From positions 28,479 to 66,011 of the forward strand of contig JAGIBF010000015.1 in the NCBI GenBank assembly GCA_017744515.1: DNA of 37,533 bases, read 5' to 3'. The position numbers and the translations under genes are program-made. The DNA comes from Niastella sp. (GTDB lineage Bacteria; Bacteroidota; Bacteroidia; Chitinophagales; Chitinophagaceae). Each line of letters opens with the position of its first letter. The first letter of the stretch is position 1. Below are positions 1 to 8,912 of this stretch, piece by piece. The notes under the pieces were generated by a model. That model worked only from the letters and a program-made list of their open reading frames with translations. It had not been told where the DNA came from and made no database searches.

Positions 1-972
1 ATCCTGCGCTTATATGGAGCCATCTTCAAACAATTGAACGTAGAACATGAATTTGTGCTTTGCGGGTCAAGGCAGGATTATGCGATCGACCGGGCATTCG
101 AGAACTGGAACAATTGTGACAATCAGGTGATCTACTTTCCAAAACTCAAGAAATTCATAGCACCCACGCTGCTGGAAATGCGCTACCCACTCATTCACCC
201 TGAATGGATCGGCACGAATGGCATATTCTGCAAAGGAACAACCATCGGTACTTTTACTACTGCTATTGCCGACATCCGTCGCATCAATGGTGAAGATTGC
301 AGCTGGTCAAACAATAATATCGACGCCAAAATCAGCCTCAACGCCACCCTCGACAGCCTGATGGTACACACCCGGCAATCTTATACGGGCTATTCATCGA
401 TCTACTACCGGGCCAGTTTCAATTATGGCACGGATGACGAGCAGCGACAGATGATCAAAGAAATGGCTAAGTTTGGAACCAACTCTGAACGTGTAGTCAA
501 TTCCAAGATCGAAAACAAGGAAATGGAACATTTCCCGGATAATAAGCCTTTTGTACTGGACCTGGTGGTGAATGCCAGTGAGCTGGTAGACCGGGCGGGC
601 AATAAGATCCTGGTAAAGATCGGCGAGATCATCGGCCCCCAGGCTGAAATGTACCAGGAAAAGCCACGGCAGTTCGATATGGATGTCAATTATCCGCATG
701 CACTGATCAGGACCATCGAATTTGTGATCCCCAAAGGTTATAAGATCAAAAACCCGGATGACCTCAATATCAAAAAGGTTGTCGAGGACAATGGCCAGGT
801 AACCATGGGATTCGAATCTTCCTACAAACTGGAAGGCAACGTATTGAAGGTTTCGGTCAGGGAACAGTACTGCAACCTGCTGTATCCCTTGTCACTATAT
901 TCCGATTTCCAGAAGATCATTAATGCCGCAGCGGACTTCAACAAGATAATATTGGTACTGGAACCCCAGTGA
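1..972 (+). CDS. DUF3857/transglutaminase-like protein, C-terminal part (5' truncated)
   Basis: The reading frame is open from the first base, so the gene begins upstream of the window; the TTG at 34 is not needed as a start. The visible 323 residues resemble the C-terminal half of Bacteroidota proteins with an N-terminal DUF3857 domain and a transglutaminase-like core. Recognisable pieces are LYGAIFKQL near the edge, the YFPKLKKFIAPT segment, and the later IGPQAEMYQ and INAAADFNK motifs. In active transglutaminase folds the YFP segment would carry the catalytic His and Asp (roughly F-[ND]-H ... DPT). Here those positions read DNQ and APT, so this half looks catalytically inactive. Such proteins are usually exported, but the signal peptide lies outside the window. 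A hairpin terminator follows at 1024-1054. Family confidence is good; the function is unknown. Confidence 0.8.
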   Translation: MLRLYGAIFKQLNVEHEFVLCGSRQDYAIDRAFENWNNCDNQVIYFPKLKKFIAPTLLEMRYPLIHPEWIGTNGIFCKGTTIGTFTTAIADIRRINGEDCSWSNNNIDAKISLNATLDSLMVHTRQSYTGYSSIYYRASFNYGTDDEQRQMIKEMAKFGTNSERVVNSKIENKEMEHFPDNKPFVLDLVVNASELVDRAGNKILVKIGEIIGPQAEMYQEKPRQFDMDVNYPHALIRTIEFVIPKGYKIKNPDDLNIKKVVEDNGQVTMGFESSYKLEGNVLKVSVREQYCNLLYPLSLYSDFQKIINAAADFNKIILVLEPQ

Positions 973-1023
973 TCAGCCGCCAACGCTGCGGATCGCACGA
1001 TACTATCAAACCCTTTCACAGAT

Positions 1024-1054
1024 AGAGGTCATCAAAAAGATGGCCTCTTTTTTT
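1024..1054 (+). terminator. Rho-independent terminator after the DUF3857 gene
   Basis: A 10-bp stem (1024-1033 with 1039-1048, one G-U pair), a 5-nt A loop and a run of T at 1049-1054. The right arm GATGGCCTCT recurs exactly in the SusD-distal hairpin at 32228-32237. Confidence 0.8.
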
Positions 1055-1105
1055 ATGCTATTTTAGCTGTCAGGCATCTTAGGTGTTTCTCCCAAAACAA
1101 CGCTT

Positions 1106-3517
1106 ATGCTTAAAACCTATTGGATCGTGGCCTGGCGCAGCCTCGTCCGCAATAAAATTTATAGCCTTGTCAACGTGCTGGGCTTAGCATTGGGTGTATC
1201 TTCCTGTTTGTTCATTTACCTGATCACCCGGCACGAATTCAGCTTCGACACTTTCCATCCGGACCGTGACCGCCTCTTTTGTGTAGACTTCCAGACAAAG
1301 GATAATCATTTGAACCTTGTGCCTGGCCCCATGCCCGCGGCCATGCGCCAGGAAATGACTGGTTTGCAGACCGTGGCAGCCTTTCATCGTTATACCGCCA
1401 ACGTGGCGATACCAGGCGGCCCCGACGAGAAACCTCAGCGCTTCGACGATGCGGGTAGCCTTGTTATCGCAGAGCCGCAATACTTCGACATCTTTCGCTA
1501 CCGGTGGTTGAGCGGCAACGCCACCACGGCCCTGGCTATGCCTCACTCGGTGGTGCTTACCGAAGAAAAGGCCAGGCAATACTTTGGTGATCTCGACCCC
1601 GACAAGATCATTGGCCGAACCCTCTATTACCAGGATTCCCTGGCGGTGTCGGTAACAGGGGTCGTTGCCGATTGGACAGGCAACAGCGATTTTAAGTTTA
1701 GTCAATGGATCTCTTTTGCTACGATCCCTGTTAGTTTTCTCAAGGATAGGATCACGCTGGACAATTGGGGCAAAATAAACCGCGCCAGCCAGGTGATGAT
1801 CAAATTGCCAAAGGACATCCAACCGTCGCAGATCGATGTGCAATTCATCCCTTTTATGAAACGGCATTTCGGTGCGAACACGGCGTTTGCTGCCCATTTG
1901 AAACCGCTGTCGGGCATCCATTTTCACCCTGAGTATGGCGGTGAAGGCAGAAAGGCCAGCCTATCGGTCTTGTACACCCTCATGGCTGCGGCAGGTTTTA
2001 TCCTTTTGCTGGCCATTGTCAATTTTGTCAATTTATCCACGGCGCAATCCATGCAAAGAGCGAGAGAGATAGGTGTCCGGAAGGTGCTGGGTAGTAACAG
2101 GTCGGCCATCACCGTACAATTTTTTATAGAAACCCTGGTGTTGACGATCGCTGCAGTAGGCGTTGCCATGCTGATGATAAGACCATTGTTCAACCTGTTC
2201 AGTGATCTGATACCAGCCGGTGTTTATTTCCGGCTGGATGGCGCTACGCTGTTGTTTTTGTTGCTGGTCATCGCAGCTACTACCCTATTGGCGGGTTTTT
2301 ATCCCGCCAGGGTGCTGGGGAGCTATCAACCCACAGTGATCCTGAAAGGGATCACGGCAGTGCCAGGCGGGGGAAAAGGGACGCTGCGCAGAGGATTGAT
2401 CGTCTTCCAGTTTACCATTTCGCTGTTGTTTATTATAGCGTCCCTTGTCGTCGGGTCTCAGTTGCGGTACGTGTTGCAGGCGGACCTCGGTTTCAAGACC
2501 GATGCGATCGTAACCCTTGGTCATCCGCGGGAGCGCAAGCCCGGCAAGGTAGCCGTACTGATGAATCAGATCCGGCAGCTGACTGGCGTAGAGGAGGTAA
2601 TCAGGGAAGGAAGGCCGCCGATGGGCCGTATGCATTGGGGATTCGGTGGCGGCCAGCTGAAAGGCAGCGATGAGAAGCCGATCGAAATATCCATTCATTG
2701 CGGCGGCGCAGATTACGTTCCTTTTTATGGTATGAAGCTGGTGGCGGGGCGAAATATGCTTCCCGGCGATAGTACCAGGGAATTACTGATCAGCGAGACT
2801 TGTGCGCATGCACTGGGTTTTACCGATGTGAACAAGGCCATTGGCCAGCAGGTGATCGTTGGCCCCGGCGAGGCTTATCCTGTTGTTGGCGTGGTGGCCG
2901 ATTTTTATGAGAGCTCTTTTCGTCAGGCAACCTGGCCGGTTATTATCAAACACGATCCCATGGACGAGAACATCCTTGCGTTCAAAATTGCGGCAAAGAA
3001 CATGAGCGCCGGTGAGGTGAAGGCGCTCATCGATCATATAGAGCAAGACTGGAAGGCAATCTTTCCCGGCGTACCGTTTGAGCGTTATTTTCTGGACGAG
3101 AGCATCGGCCAATTGTATGAGGACGATCTCCGGACAGGGGTGTTGATCAATGTGGCCATGGGGATCACTGTTTTTATTTCCTGTTTAGGCCTGCTCGGTC
3201 TGGCTATTTTCTCCACGCAAAAAAGATCCAGGGAGATCGGTATCCGGAAAGTATTAGGCGCCTCTGTATCGGGCATTGTGGTGATGCTTTGCAAAGATAT
3301 CGTGCTGTTGATCGGGATCGCTTTGCTGATTGCCAGCCCACTGGCCTGGTATTTCCTGCATGGCTGGCTACAGGGCTTTGTTTACCGGACAGCGCTTAAC
3401 GGCTGGCTATTCGTAGCAGCCGGAGCAGCGGCTATCGGCATAGCGCTGCTTACCGTCGGTTTTCAGGCTACGAGAGCTGCCATGGCCAATCCGGTAAAAT
3501 CATTGCGCACCGAATGA
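1106..3517 (+). CDS. ABC transporter permease, FtsX/MacB type (duplicated core)
   Basis: An 803-residue inner-membrane permease of the MacB/FtsX superfamily, the long double form typical of Bacteroidota. A first transmembrane helix near residues 18-40 is followed by a MacB-type periplasmic domain and an FtsX helix bundle (about 285-400). A second periplasmic domain and a second FtsX bundle (about 680-800) complete it. Each FtsX block carries the hallmark cytoplasmic motif, REIGVRKVLGS near residue 320 and REIGIRKVLGA near 708. Family members couple with a separate ATPase to export peptides or lipophilic drugs, or to drive periplasmic machines. No ATPase gene is adjacent, so the partner must be elsewhere. 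The substrate cannot be read from the sequence. The ATG at 1106 fits directly before the first helix. The length is normal for the family. Confidence 0.9.
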   Translation: MLKTYWIVAWRSLVRNKIYSLVNVLGLALGVSSCLFIYLITRHEFSFDTFHPDRDRLFCVDFQTKDNHLNLVPGPMPAAMRQEMTGLQTVAAFHRYTANVAIPGGPDEKPQRFDDAGSLVIAEPQYFDIFRYRWLSGNATTALAMPHSVVLTEEKARQYFGDLDPDKIIGRTLYYQDSLAVSVTGVVADWTGNSDFKFSQWISFATIPVSFLKDRITLDNWGKINRASQVMIKLPKDIQPSQIDVQFIPFMKRHFGANTAFAAHLKPLSGIHFHPEYGGEGRKASLSVLYTLMAAAGFILLLAIVNFVNLSTAQSMQRAREIGVRKVLGSNRSAITVQFFIETLVLTIAAVGVAMLMIRPLFNLFSDLIPAGVYFRLDGATLLFLLLVIAATTLLAGFYPARVLGSYQPTVILKGITAVPGGGKGTLRRGLIVFQFTISLLFIIASLVVGSQLRYVLQADLGFKTDAIVTLGHPRERKPGKVAVLMNQIRQLTGVEEVIREGRPPMGRMHWGFGGGQLKGSDEKPIEISIHCGGADYVPFYGMKLVAGRNMLPGDSTRELLISETCAHALGFTDVNKAIGQQVIVGPGEAYPVVGVVADFYESSFRQATWPVIIKHDPMDENILAFKIAAKNMSAGEVKALIDHIEQDWKAIFPGVPFERYFLDESIGQLYEDDLRTGVLINVAMGITVFISCLGLLGLAIFSTQKRSREIGIRKVLGASVSGIVVMLCKDIVLLIGIALLIASPLAWYFLHGWLQGFVYRTALNGWLFVAAGAAAIGIALLTVGFQATRAAMANPVKSLRTE

Positions 3518-3606
3518 CAATGAGACTATTCGTCAATGTTTTGATACAATGTATTCAAGTTCGGATAAGTTATTTATTTAATCTTGCGGTTTATATTTAA
3601 ACCCGA

Positions 3607-4719
3607 ATGAATACCAACAGCCTTGCCACAAAGCCTCATTACCTCATATTGGATGGATTACGTGGCGTTGCCGCCATAATCGTTGTCACCTTTCATTTGA
3701 CCGAGCCATTAGGCACCGGGCACTTGGATATCCTCGTAAACCACGGCTACCTGGCTGTTGACTTTTTCTTTCTGCTGTCGGGCTATGTGATTGGCTATGC
3801 GTATGACGACCGCTGGCATACAATGACTATCGGCACATTCTTCAAGCGCCGGATCGAACGGCTTCAACCGATGATCGTGTTAGGAATGACCCTCGGTGCT
3901 ATCGGGTTCTATTTTACCGACTCGACGATCTGGCCAGACATTCATACTGTTCCACTCTGGAAAATGCTGCTGGTGCTGCTCATCGGTTATACTGTTCTCC
4001 CTATTCCCTTATCGATGGATATACGTGGCTGGCAAGAAATGCACCCACTCAATAGCGTAGCCTGGTCATTGTTCTTTGAATACATTGCCAATATCCTGTA
4101 TGCCATTGGCATCAGGAAGCTCTCCAAAACAGCGCTGGGTATTTTGGTGTTGATCTCGGCTGCAGCGCTTGCTCATTTGGCTATTACCAGCCCCAATGGA
4201 GATGTGAGTGGCGGTTGGACGCTCAATGCAGAACATATGCGCATAGGTATTACCCGCGTTATGTATCCTTTCTTTGCAGGTCTGCTGCTTTCGCGGATAG
4301 CCAAACCCATCCGCATTAAGCATGCTTTTTTATGGTGCAGTCTCCTGGTCGCTCTCGTCTTATATATGCCTCGCATAAGTGGCGCTGAACATCTTTGGAT
4401 GAATGGGATTTATGAATCCGTATGTATCATCCTTATTTTTCCGCTCATCGTTTACCTCGGCGCCAGCGGCGTAGTGCATAGCGAGACTGAACGCAGGATA
4501 TGCAAATTCTTAGGTGATATATCCTACCCTCTTTACCTCGTACATTATCCACTGGTGTATTTCTATGTGGCCTGGATCAGCAATCACAAAGGTGTAACCA
4601 TCGCAGAAGCCTGGCCTTATGCGTTGTTGATATTGATAGGGTCTGTTATTCTGGCGTATGTCACGTTGAAATGGTATGATGAGCCGGTTCGCAAATGGCT
4701 GAGAAAAAAGCTTGGGTAA
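3607..4719 (+). CDS. Acyltransferase family 3 membrane protein (OafA/YrhL-like)
   Basis: A 370-residue multi-pass protein of the acyltransferase-3 family, which transfers acyl groups (often acetyl) to sugars of surface polysaccharides or other envelope molecules. The family signature is at the N-terminus: LDGLRGVAAIIVVTFH ends in the conserved His30, and FFFLLSGYV is at 53-61. About ten hydrophobic helices follow, with an SYPLYLVHYP motif near the C-terminus that is also typical. The gene stands alone between the permease and the epimerase, with an 89-nt AT-rich leader. Nothing nearby identifies the acceptor. Confidence in the family is high and in the substrate nil. Confidence 0.9.
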   Translation: MNTNSLATKPHYLILDGLRGVAAIIVVTFHLTEPLGTGHLDILVNHGYLAVDFFFLLSGYVIGYAYDDRWHTMTIGTFFKRRIERLQPMIVLGMTLGAIGFYFTDSTIWPDIHTVPLWKMLLVLLIGYTVLPIPLSMDIRGWQEMHPLNSVAWSLFFEYIANILYAIGIRKLSKTALGILVLISAAALAHLAITSPNGDVSGGWTLNAEHMRIGITRVMYPFFAGLLLSRIAKPIRIKHAFLWCSLLVALVLYMPRISGAEHLWMNGIYESVCIILIFPLIVYLGASGVVHSETERRICKFLGDISYPLYLVHYPLVYFYVAWISNHKGVTIAEAWPYALLILIGSVILAYVTLKWYDEPVRKWLRKKLG

Positions 4720-4741
4720 CTGAGTACCATTGCCCCGGACT

Positions 4742-4773
4742 TTACAACAAAAAACTTTGGACCTTACAACAAA
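4742..4773 (+). repeat. Direct repeat pair upstream of the epimerase/AraC operon
   Basis: The decamer TTACAACAAA occurs at 4742-4751 and again at 4764-4773, a 22-nt period (about two helical turns). It lies 45-76 nt upstream of the start at 4818. An imperfect promoter-like pair (TTTG at 4756-4759 and TCTTTTTG at 4777-4784, 17-nt spacer) overlaps it. Paired direct repeats two turns apart are a common AraC-family operator layout, and an AraC gene is in the operon. The operator role is inferred. Confidence 0.4.
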
Positions 4774-4817
4774 GCCTCTTTTTGCCATCGTTCGTTGCTT
4801 TGCATAAATTCTTTACG

Positions 4818-5861
4818 ATGGAAAATAAGGCAACAGTATTGGTAACGGGCGGGTCGGGGTTTATAGCGTCCTATTGCATCATTGCACTGCTCAATAATGG
4901 TTATAAAGTAAGGGCTACGCTTCGCTCATTAAAGAAAGTAGATCTGGTAAAACAAATGTTGCAGGAAGGTGGTATTCTTTCTTTCAACGACCTCTCCTTT
5001 GCTGAGGCTGATCTACAGGATAAGGCAAGTTGGGTGAAGGCGATAGAAGGATGTCAGTATGTTATTCACGTAGCTTCACCCACACCGCATACAGATGCAA
5101 AGACTGAAGATGATTTTGTGATACCCGCCAGGAATGGTGTGCTCTTTGTGTTGCGTGCTGCCAAAAATGCCGGCGTTAAAAGAGTGGTGCTCACCTCCGC
5201 TTTTGGCGCTGTAGGCTTCGGCACCGTAAAAACCACCCCTTATACGGAAGAAGACTGGACGGTATTGAATGACACCGTGTATCCTTACCAGCGTTCAAAG
5301 ACCATCTCCGAAAAGGCTGCCTGGGATTTTATCAGCAATGATGGCAAAGGCATGGAACTGGCCGTAGTAAACCCTACAGGTGTTTTAGGACCTATATTGT
5401 CGGATGACTTCTCCCACTCGATACAGAATATCAAACAGATGCTGAATGGAGATATGAAAGTGCTGCCCAAGCTCATATCAGGTTATGTGGATGTACGCGA
5501 TGTTGCAGACCTGCATTATAAGGCCATGACCATGCCACAGGCCAGTGGGCAACGCTTCATAGCCGTGTCAGGAGAAGGGCTTTCCTTATTGGACATAGCA
5601 AAGGCGTTGAGACAACACCTGGGAGCAAAAGCTGCTCATGTGCCCACGAAGGAATTGCCCAACTGGTTTATTAAATTACTGTCCCTGTTCATTCCCAAAC
5701 TCAAAGCCGTGGCGCCCTATTTAGGTATGGTCAAAAGGGCCAGCAGCGAAAAGGCCGTCAGGCAGCTGGGCTGGAAGCCACGCACTACCGATGAGGCCAT
5801 AGCAGCTACTGCCAATAGTTTACTTAAATTTGGCATTGTAAATCAGCAGGCAAAACGATGA
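4818..5861 (+). CDS. NAD(P)-dependent epimerase/dihydroflavonol-reductase-like oxidoreductase (extended SDR)
   Basis: A 347-residue extended short-chain dehydrogenase. The nucleotide-binding motif TGGSGFIA is at residues 10-17, and the catalytic YxxxK is Y157-K161 (YQRSK). The IHVASPTP segment resembles dihydroflavonol-4-reductase-like enzymes, which reduce carbonyl groups or act on nucleotide sugars with NAD(P)H. The ATG at 4818 is preferred over an in-frame start at 4695, because it places the Rossmann strand at the N-terminus as in relatives and avoids a 41-residue unrelated leader overlapping the acyltransferase gene. The stop overlaps the next gene by ATGA, so this enzyme and the AraC regulator are probably co-transcribed and translationally coupled. 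The physiological substrate is unknown. Confidence 0.9.
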   Translation: MENKATVLVTGGSGFIASYCIIALLNNGYKVRATLRSLKKVDLVKQMLQEGGILSFNDLSFAEADLQDKASWVKAIEGCQYVIHVASPTPHTDAKTEDDFVIPARNGVLFVLRAAKNAGVKRVVLTSAFGAVGFGTVKTTPYTEEDWTVLNDTVYPYQRSKTISEKAAWDFISNDGKGMELAVVNPTGVLGPILSDDFSHSIQNIKQMLNGDMKVLPKLISGYVDVRDVADLHYKAMTMPQASGQRFIAVSGEGLSLLDIAKALRQHLGAKAAHVPTKELPNWFIKLLSLFIPKLKAVAPYLGMVKRASSEKAVRQLGWKPRTTDEAIAATANSLLKFGIVNQQAKR

Positions 5862-6643
5862 AGATAACGGAGATCAAATCATGCTTTGTGGGCCCTGCTA
5901 TATCGCCTGAACAATTCATAGCAGAGCATTTCTTTTTGTTCGTAGCCAAAGGCACCATGAATGGCTATGATGGTAAGAAGCATAGTACCCTAAAACCGGG
6001 TGAAAGCTGTCTTGTGCGCAAGAATAGCCTGGCGCGTTATAATAAAGTAAGAGATCATAACGAGTTTGAAAAGGTCGTCATCTTTTTCGATGAAGCATTT
6101 TTAAAATACTTCCAAAGCAGGCACAATATCGTTTATCACAACTACCGATCTAAGGAAGCATTCATCAGACTCAAAAAAGATGCGCTCATCAATAGCTTCC
6201 TTTTCTCGCTGGAGCCTTACTACACCGGCTCCGGTAGCATCAGCGCTACCTTCGCCGATCTGAAGCGGGAAGAGTTGCTACTCATCCTCCTGCAGCTACA
6301 TCCTGAGTTGTCCGACATACTATTCGACTTTGGCGTGCCGGGCCGTTTGGACCTTGAAGCCTTTATGCAAAAGAACTACAAGTTCAATGTAAGTATGGAG
6401 CGATTCGCATTTCTTACAGGACGCAGCCTGTCCGCTTTCAAAAGGGATTTCAAAGAAATATTCAATGACACGCCCAATCACTGGCTCATACAAAGACGGC
6501 TGGATGAAGCTTACTTCCTGATCGAGGAAAAGAAACAACGCCCGTTAGATATCTACATAGAGCTGGGCTTCGAAGACCTCTCCCATTTTTCCTTCGCCTT
6601 CAAAAAGCGGTTCGGCTATTCACCCACGCATTCTGCAAAATAA
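5858..6643 (+). CDS. AraC-family transcriptional regulator
   Basis: A 261-residue protein whose last ~100 residues form an AraC-type double helix-turn-helix (SMERFAFLTGRSLSAFKRDF, then IYIELGFEDLSHFSFAFKKRFGYSP). The N-terminal ~150 residues are a probable cupin-like sensor domain (KPGESCLVRKNSL). It starts inside the stop of the epimerase gene (ATGA overlap at 5858-5861), which ties its expression to that enzyme. It probably controls this small operon in response to a compound linked to the enzyme; that is inferred from context. The direct repeats at 4742-4773 are a candidate binding site. Confidence 0.9.
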   Translation: MKITEIKSCFVGPAISPEQFIAEHFFLFVAKGTMNGYDGKKHSTLKPGESCLVRKNSLARYNKVRDHNEFEKVVIFFDEAFLKYFQSRHNIVYHNYRSKEAFIRLKKDALINSFLFSLEPYYTGSGSISATFADLKREELLLILLQLHPELSDILFDFGVPGRLDLEAFMQKNYKFNVSMERFAFLTGRSLSAFKRDFKEIFNDTPNHWLIQRRLDEAYFLIEEKKQRPLDIYIELGFEDLSHFSFAFKKRFGYSPTHSAK

Positions 6644-6704
6644 ATGCTGAGGCTATTCCCCCAAGCTATTGAAACTTGCGTATATTCAGGAACCAAGCAG
6701 CAAC

Positions 6705-7265
6705 ATGAAACAGGTACTTCAAATATATTTAGGGGTTCTGGTATTTCTTTTTCAAGGATGTAGCGGACATAATAAGCAAAGAATTCAACTTTTAGGGTTT
6801 TATGACAAAAATGAAGTGGCTTATGAAACACAGGTTGCCAAATTCATTTTTAGTAAAAGTTCACTCGTTGAGTATTGTAACAATAAAGACACCTCAGAAC
6901 ACAACAATTTTATTTACAGGCAAGTTATCGACTACCTAAACAAGCACCCAGGTAATCCCATCATTATTCCTGACACATTAGGAACAGAATTGGTTCCTGA
7001 TAGCACCATACATCTATGGAGTCATGATAGTACTTTGATCACAGCCAGAAATCAAAAAAGCGAATACGCTTATGTTACGGATGCATTAGATTGGGCACTT
7101 CTCGACTTAATTCAAAATGCCGAAATAAAGATTTTTGACAAAAAGGCTAACAAGTTTGTGGAATATATTTTTGTTGATGAAATTAATACAAGCGGCTATG
7201 GTGCAGCTCATATACTCTTACCGAATGATACTTTAATTTTCTCAAAGATGAGATGGATCGAATAG
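6705..7265 (+). CDS. Hypothetical lipoprotein, AT-rich
   Basis: A 186-residue protein of no recognised family. The ATG at 6705 gives a lipoprotein signal: a hydrophobic stretch ending FLFQGC with Cys19 as the lipidation site. An upstream in-frame TTG at 6669 would place 12 extra residues before that signal and is rejected. The mature part is mixed alpha/beta with many Lys, Asn and Asp residues and no clear motif. The gene is visibly richer in A and T than the neighbouring enzyme genes, which may mean separate acquisition. It is flanked by short non-coding gaps and has no evident partner. Confidence 0.7.
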   Translation: MKQVLQIYLGVLVFLFQGCSGHNKQRIQLLGFYDKNEVAYETQVAKFIFSKSSLVEYCNNKDTSEHNNFIYRQVIDYLNKHPGNPIIIPDTLGTELVPDSTIHLWSHDSTLITARNQKSEYAYVTDALDWALLDLIQNAEIKIFDKKANKFVEYIFVDEINTSGYGAAHILLPNDTLIFSKMRWIE

Positions 7266-7321
7266 CATTATGTAGCAAAGAGTGGCCCCTTTATTTATGC
7301 GTTCACTAAAACAAATATCGT

Positions 7322-7681
7322 ATGAGCTTAAATAACAAAGCAATCCTGGAAAAGGCAAATGCGGCTGTCACTGCAGGCGACAATGAGGGTTTTCTGTCTT
7401 TTTGTACCGATGATACGGAATGGACATTTGTAGGCGACCAGACCCTGCGGGGTAAAGAAGCCGTTCGACAATATATGGCAAAGGCTTATGTGGAGCCGCC
7501 CAAGTTCATGGTCGAACACTTTATTGCCGAAGGTGAGTTTGTTACGGCCATCGGTACCATCAGTATGAAGAACGAAGACGGGAAAATGGTGGATTACGCC
7601 TATTGCGACGTCTGGCGGTTTCGTGATGGTAAGATGGCAGCATTGAAGGCCTTCGTCATCGAGACCGGGTCAAGGAGATAA
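7322..7681 (+). CDS. SnoaL/NTF2-like (ketosteroid-isomerase-fold) protein
   Basis: A 119-residue single-domain protein. An N-terminal helix (ILEKANAAVTAGDNEGFLSFCTDDTEW) is followed by beta strands ending in YCDVWRFRDGKMAALKAF, the classic pattern of the SnoaL-like/NTF2 fold. Members of this fold are small isomerases, hydrolases or ligand-binding proteins, and the sequence does not say which. It is a stand-alone cytoplasmic gene whose stop lies 16 nt from the convergent P1 peptidase gene. Confidence 0.85.
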   Translation: MSLNNKAILEKANAAVTAGDNEGFLSFCTDDTEWTFVGDQTLRGKEAVRQYMAKAYVEPPKFMVEHFIAEGEFVTAIGTISMKNEDGKMVDYAYCDVWRFRDGKMAALKAFVIETGSRR

Positions 7682-7697
7682 CCTACTTCCCCTAATG

Positions 7698-8858
7698 TTA
7701 CTTGCTGATCCTGTTGTATTTCTTCAGCACATCGATCACCAACTGATGGGGTAAACCGTAAGCCTTGTTGCCATTAATACCCTCCATCGTTTCAGCCGCT
7801 ACCATCGCATTGATGATGGCTTCTTCTACCGACTGTACCGTGGCATCAAACAAAGGATTGATGAGGTCATTGGGCAATACATCCACTTTGGTGAAGTCCT
7901 TTCGCTGAAAGGCTGACAGGTTGGCTGTTGAAAAAGTGATGAAGATGTCGCCCGATCCGTTCTCTCCTCTACCGCCCACAATACCTACACCCAACGCCAC
8001 CCGCGCAGCGAGGCGTTTCAACTGGTGTGGCAGCAACGGCGCATCGGTTGCCAAAACCACGATAATGGAGCCATCGCCGGGCTGGTAAGAAGGGGGCGCC
8101 TTGAACTCATAGTTCATCGTGTCTTTGAGCTCTCTGCCAACATGTACTCCGGCGATAGAAAGATTGCGTTTGGAACCGAAATTGGATTGCACCAACACAC
8201 CTACTGTATAAGTGGAGTCTTTGATCTTCACCACGCGTGAGGATGTGCCTGTTCCCCCTTTAAAGCCCAGGCACATCATACCGGTACCGCCACCGACGTT
8301 GCCTTCTTTCAAATAGCCTGACCGGGCACTGTCGAGTGCTTCAAAAGCATGGTTTTCTTTTACATGAAAGCCATAGATATCGTTCAGAAAGCCATCGTAG
8401 GTTTCTGCCACTACCGGATAGGTGTACCAGAAATCTTCTTTGTACCAACCTGTTTTCACAAACCATTTCAACACGGCATCTCTCACCACTCCCACACTGT
8501 TGGTATTGGTGATCATAACAGGTGTTTCCAAAAAACCGGACTCGGTGATCCAAGTCGTGCCCGTCATCTCGCCATTGCCATTCAGGGAATACCAGTTGGC
8601 ATAGACCGGGTTGTTGTTCCTGCCACGTGGTAAAATGGCCGTTACGCCGGTACGCACCGGACCTTTGCCCCGGACATTTTTTCCCTGTCCTGAGATGATG
8701 GTGCTGTAACCTACCTCTACCCCTTTCACATCTGTAATGGCATTGAATTTTCCCGGCGTACCATCAAATGGTATTCCGAGATCACGTGCCCGCTTTTTCT
8801 GTGCAGCAACAGCCGAACAAAGGAGTACCAGCGCTACAAAGAGGGTCAACTTTTTCAT
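7698..8858 (-). CDS. P1-family peptidase (DmpA/BapA-like, family S58), secreted
   Basis: A 386-residue protein with a Sec signal peptide (about residues 1-19, ending CSAVAAQ) and a P1/S58 peptidase body. This is the family of L-aminopeptidase D-esterase DmpA and beta-peptidyl aminopeptidase BapA. These enzymes cleave themselves and use the newly exposed Ser (or Thr) as an N-terminal nucleophile to remove N-terminal residues from peptides. Visible family motifs are GIPFDGTPGKFNAITDVKGV (29-48), a Gly-rich VGGGTGMMCLGFKGG (188-202) and the adjacent GTGTSSR (203-209), whose serines are the likely nucleophile region. The start at 8858 gives a complete signal peptide. It is probably periplasmic. 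The gene stands alone, with 54 nt separating it from the SRPBCC gene. Confidence 0.9.
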   Translation of the reverse strand: MKKLTLFVALVLLCSAVAAQKKRARDLGIPFDGTPGKFNAITDVKGVEVGYSTIISGQGKNVRGKGPVRTGVTAILPRGRNNNPVYANWYSLNGNGEMTGTTWITESGFLETPVMITNTNSVGVVRDAVLKWFVKTGWYKEDFWYTYPVVAETYDGFLNDIYGFHVKENHAFEALDSARSGYLKEGNVGGGTGMMCLGFKGGTGTSSRVVKIKDSTYTVGVLVQSNFGSKRNLSIAGVHVGRELKDTMNYEFKAPPSYQPGDGSIIVVLATDAPLLPHQLKRLAARVALGVGIVGGRGENGSGDIFITFSTANLSAFQRKDFTKVDVLPNDLINPLFDATVQSVEEAIINAMVAAETMEGINGNKAYGLPHQLVIDVLKKYNRISK

Positions 8859-8912
8859 ATTGTAATTTAGCTGTACTCAGCCATAAGCGTGCAGCCATGA
8901 ATAAAAACTTTT

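Noticed and set aside
1184..1927. Minus-strand frame of 247 codons within the permease gene
   Set aside because: Antisense shadow of the FtsX/MacB permease; no recognisable motifs.
4695..4817. N-terminal extension of the epimerase from an upstream ATG at 4695
   Set aside because: It overlaps the acyltransferase gene, lacks homology, and would put 41 residues before the Rossmann start; the stretch looks like promoter/operator DNA.
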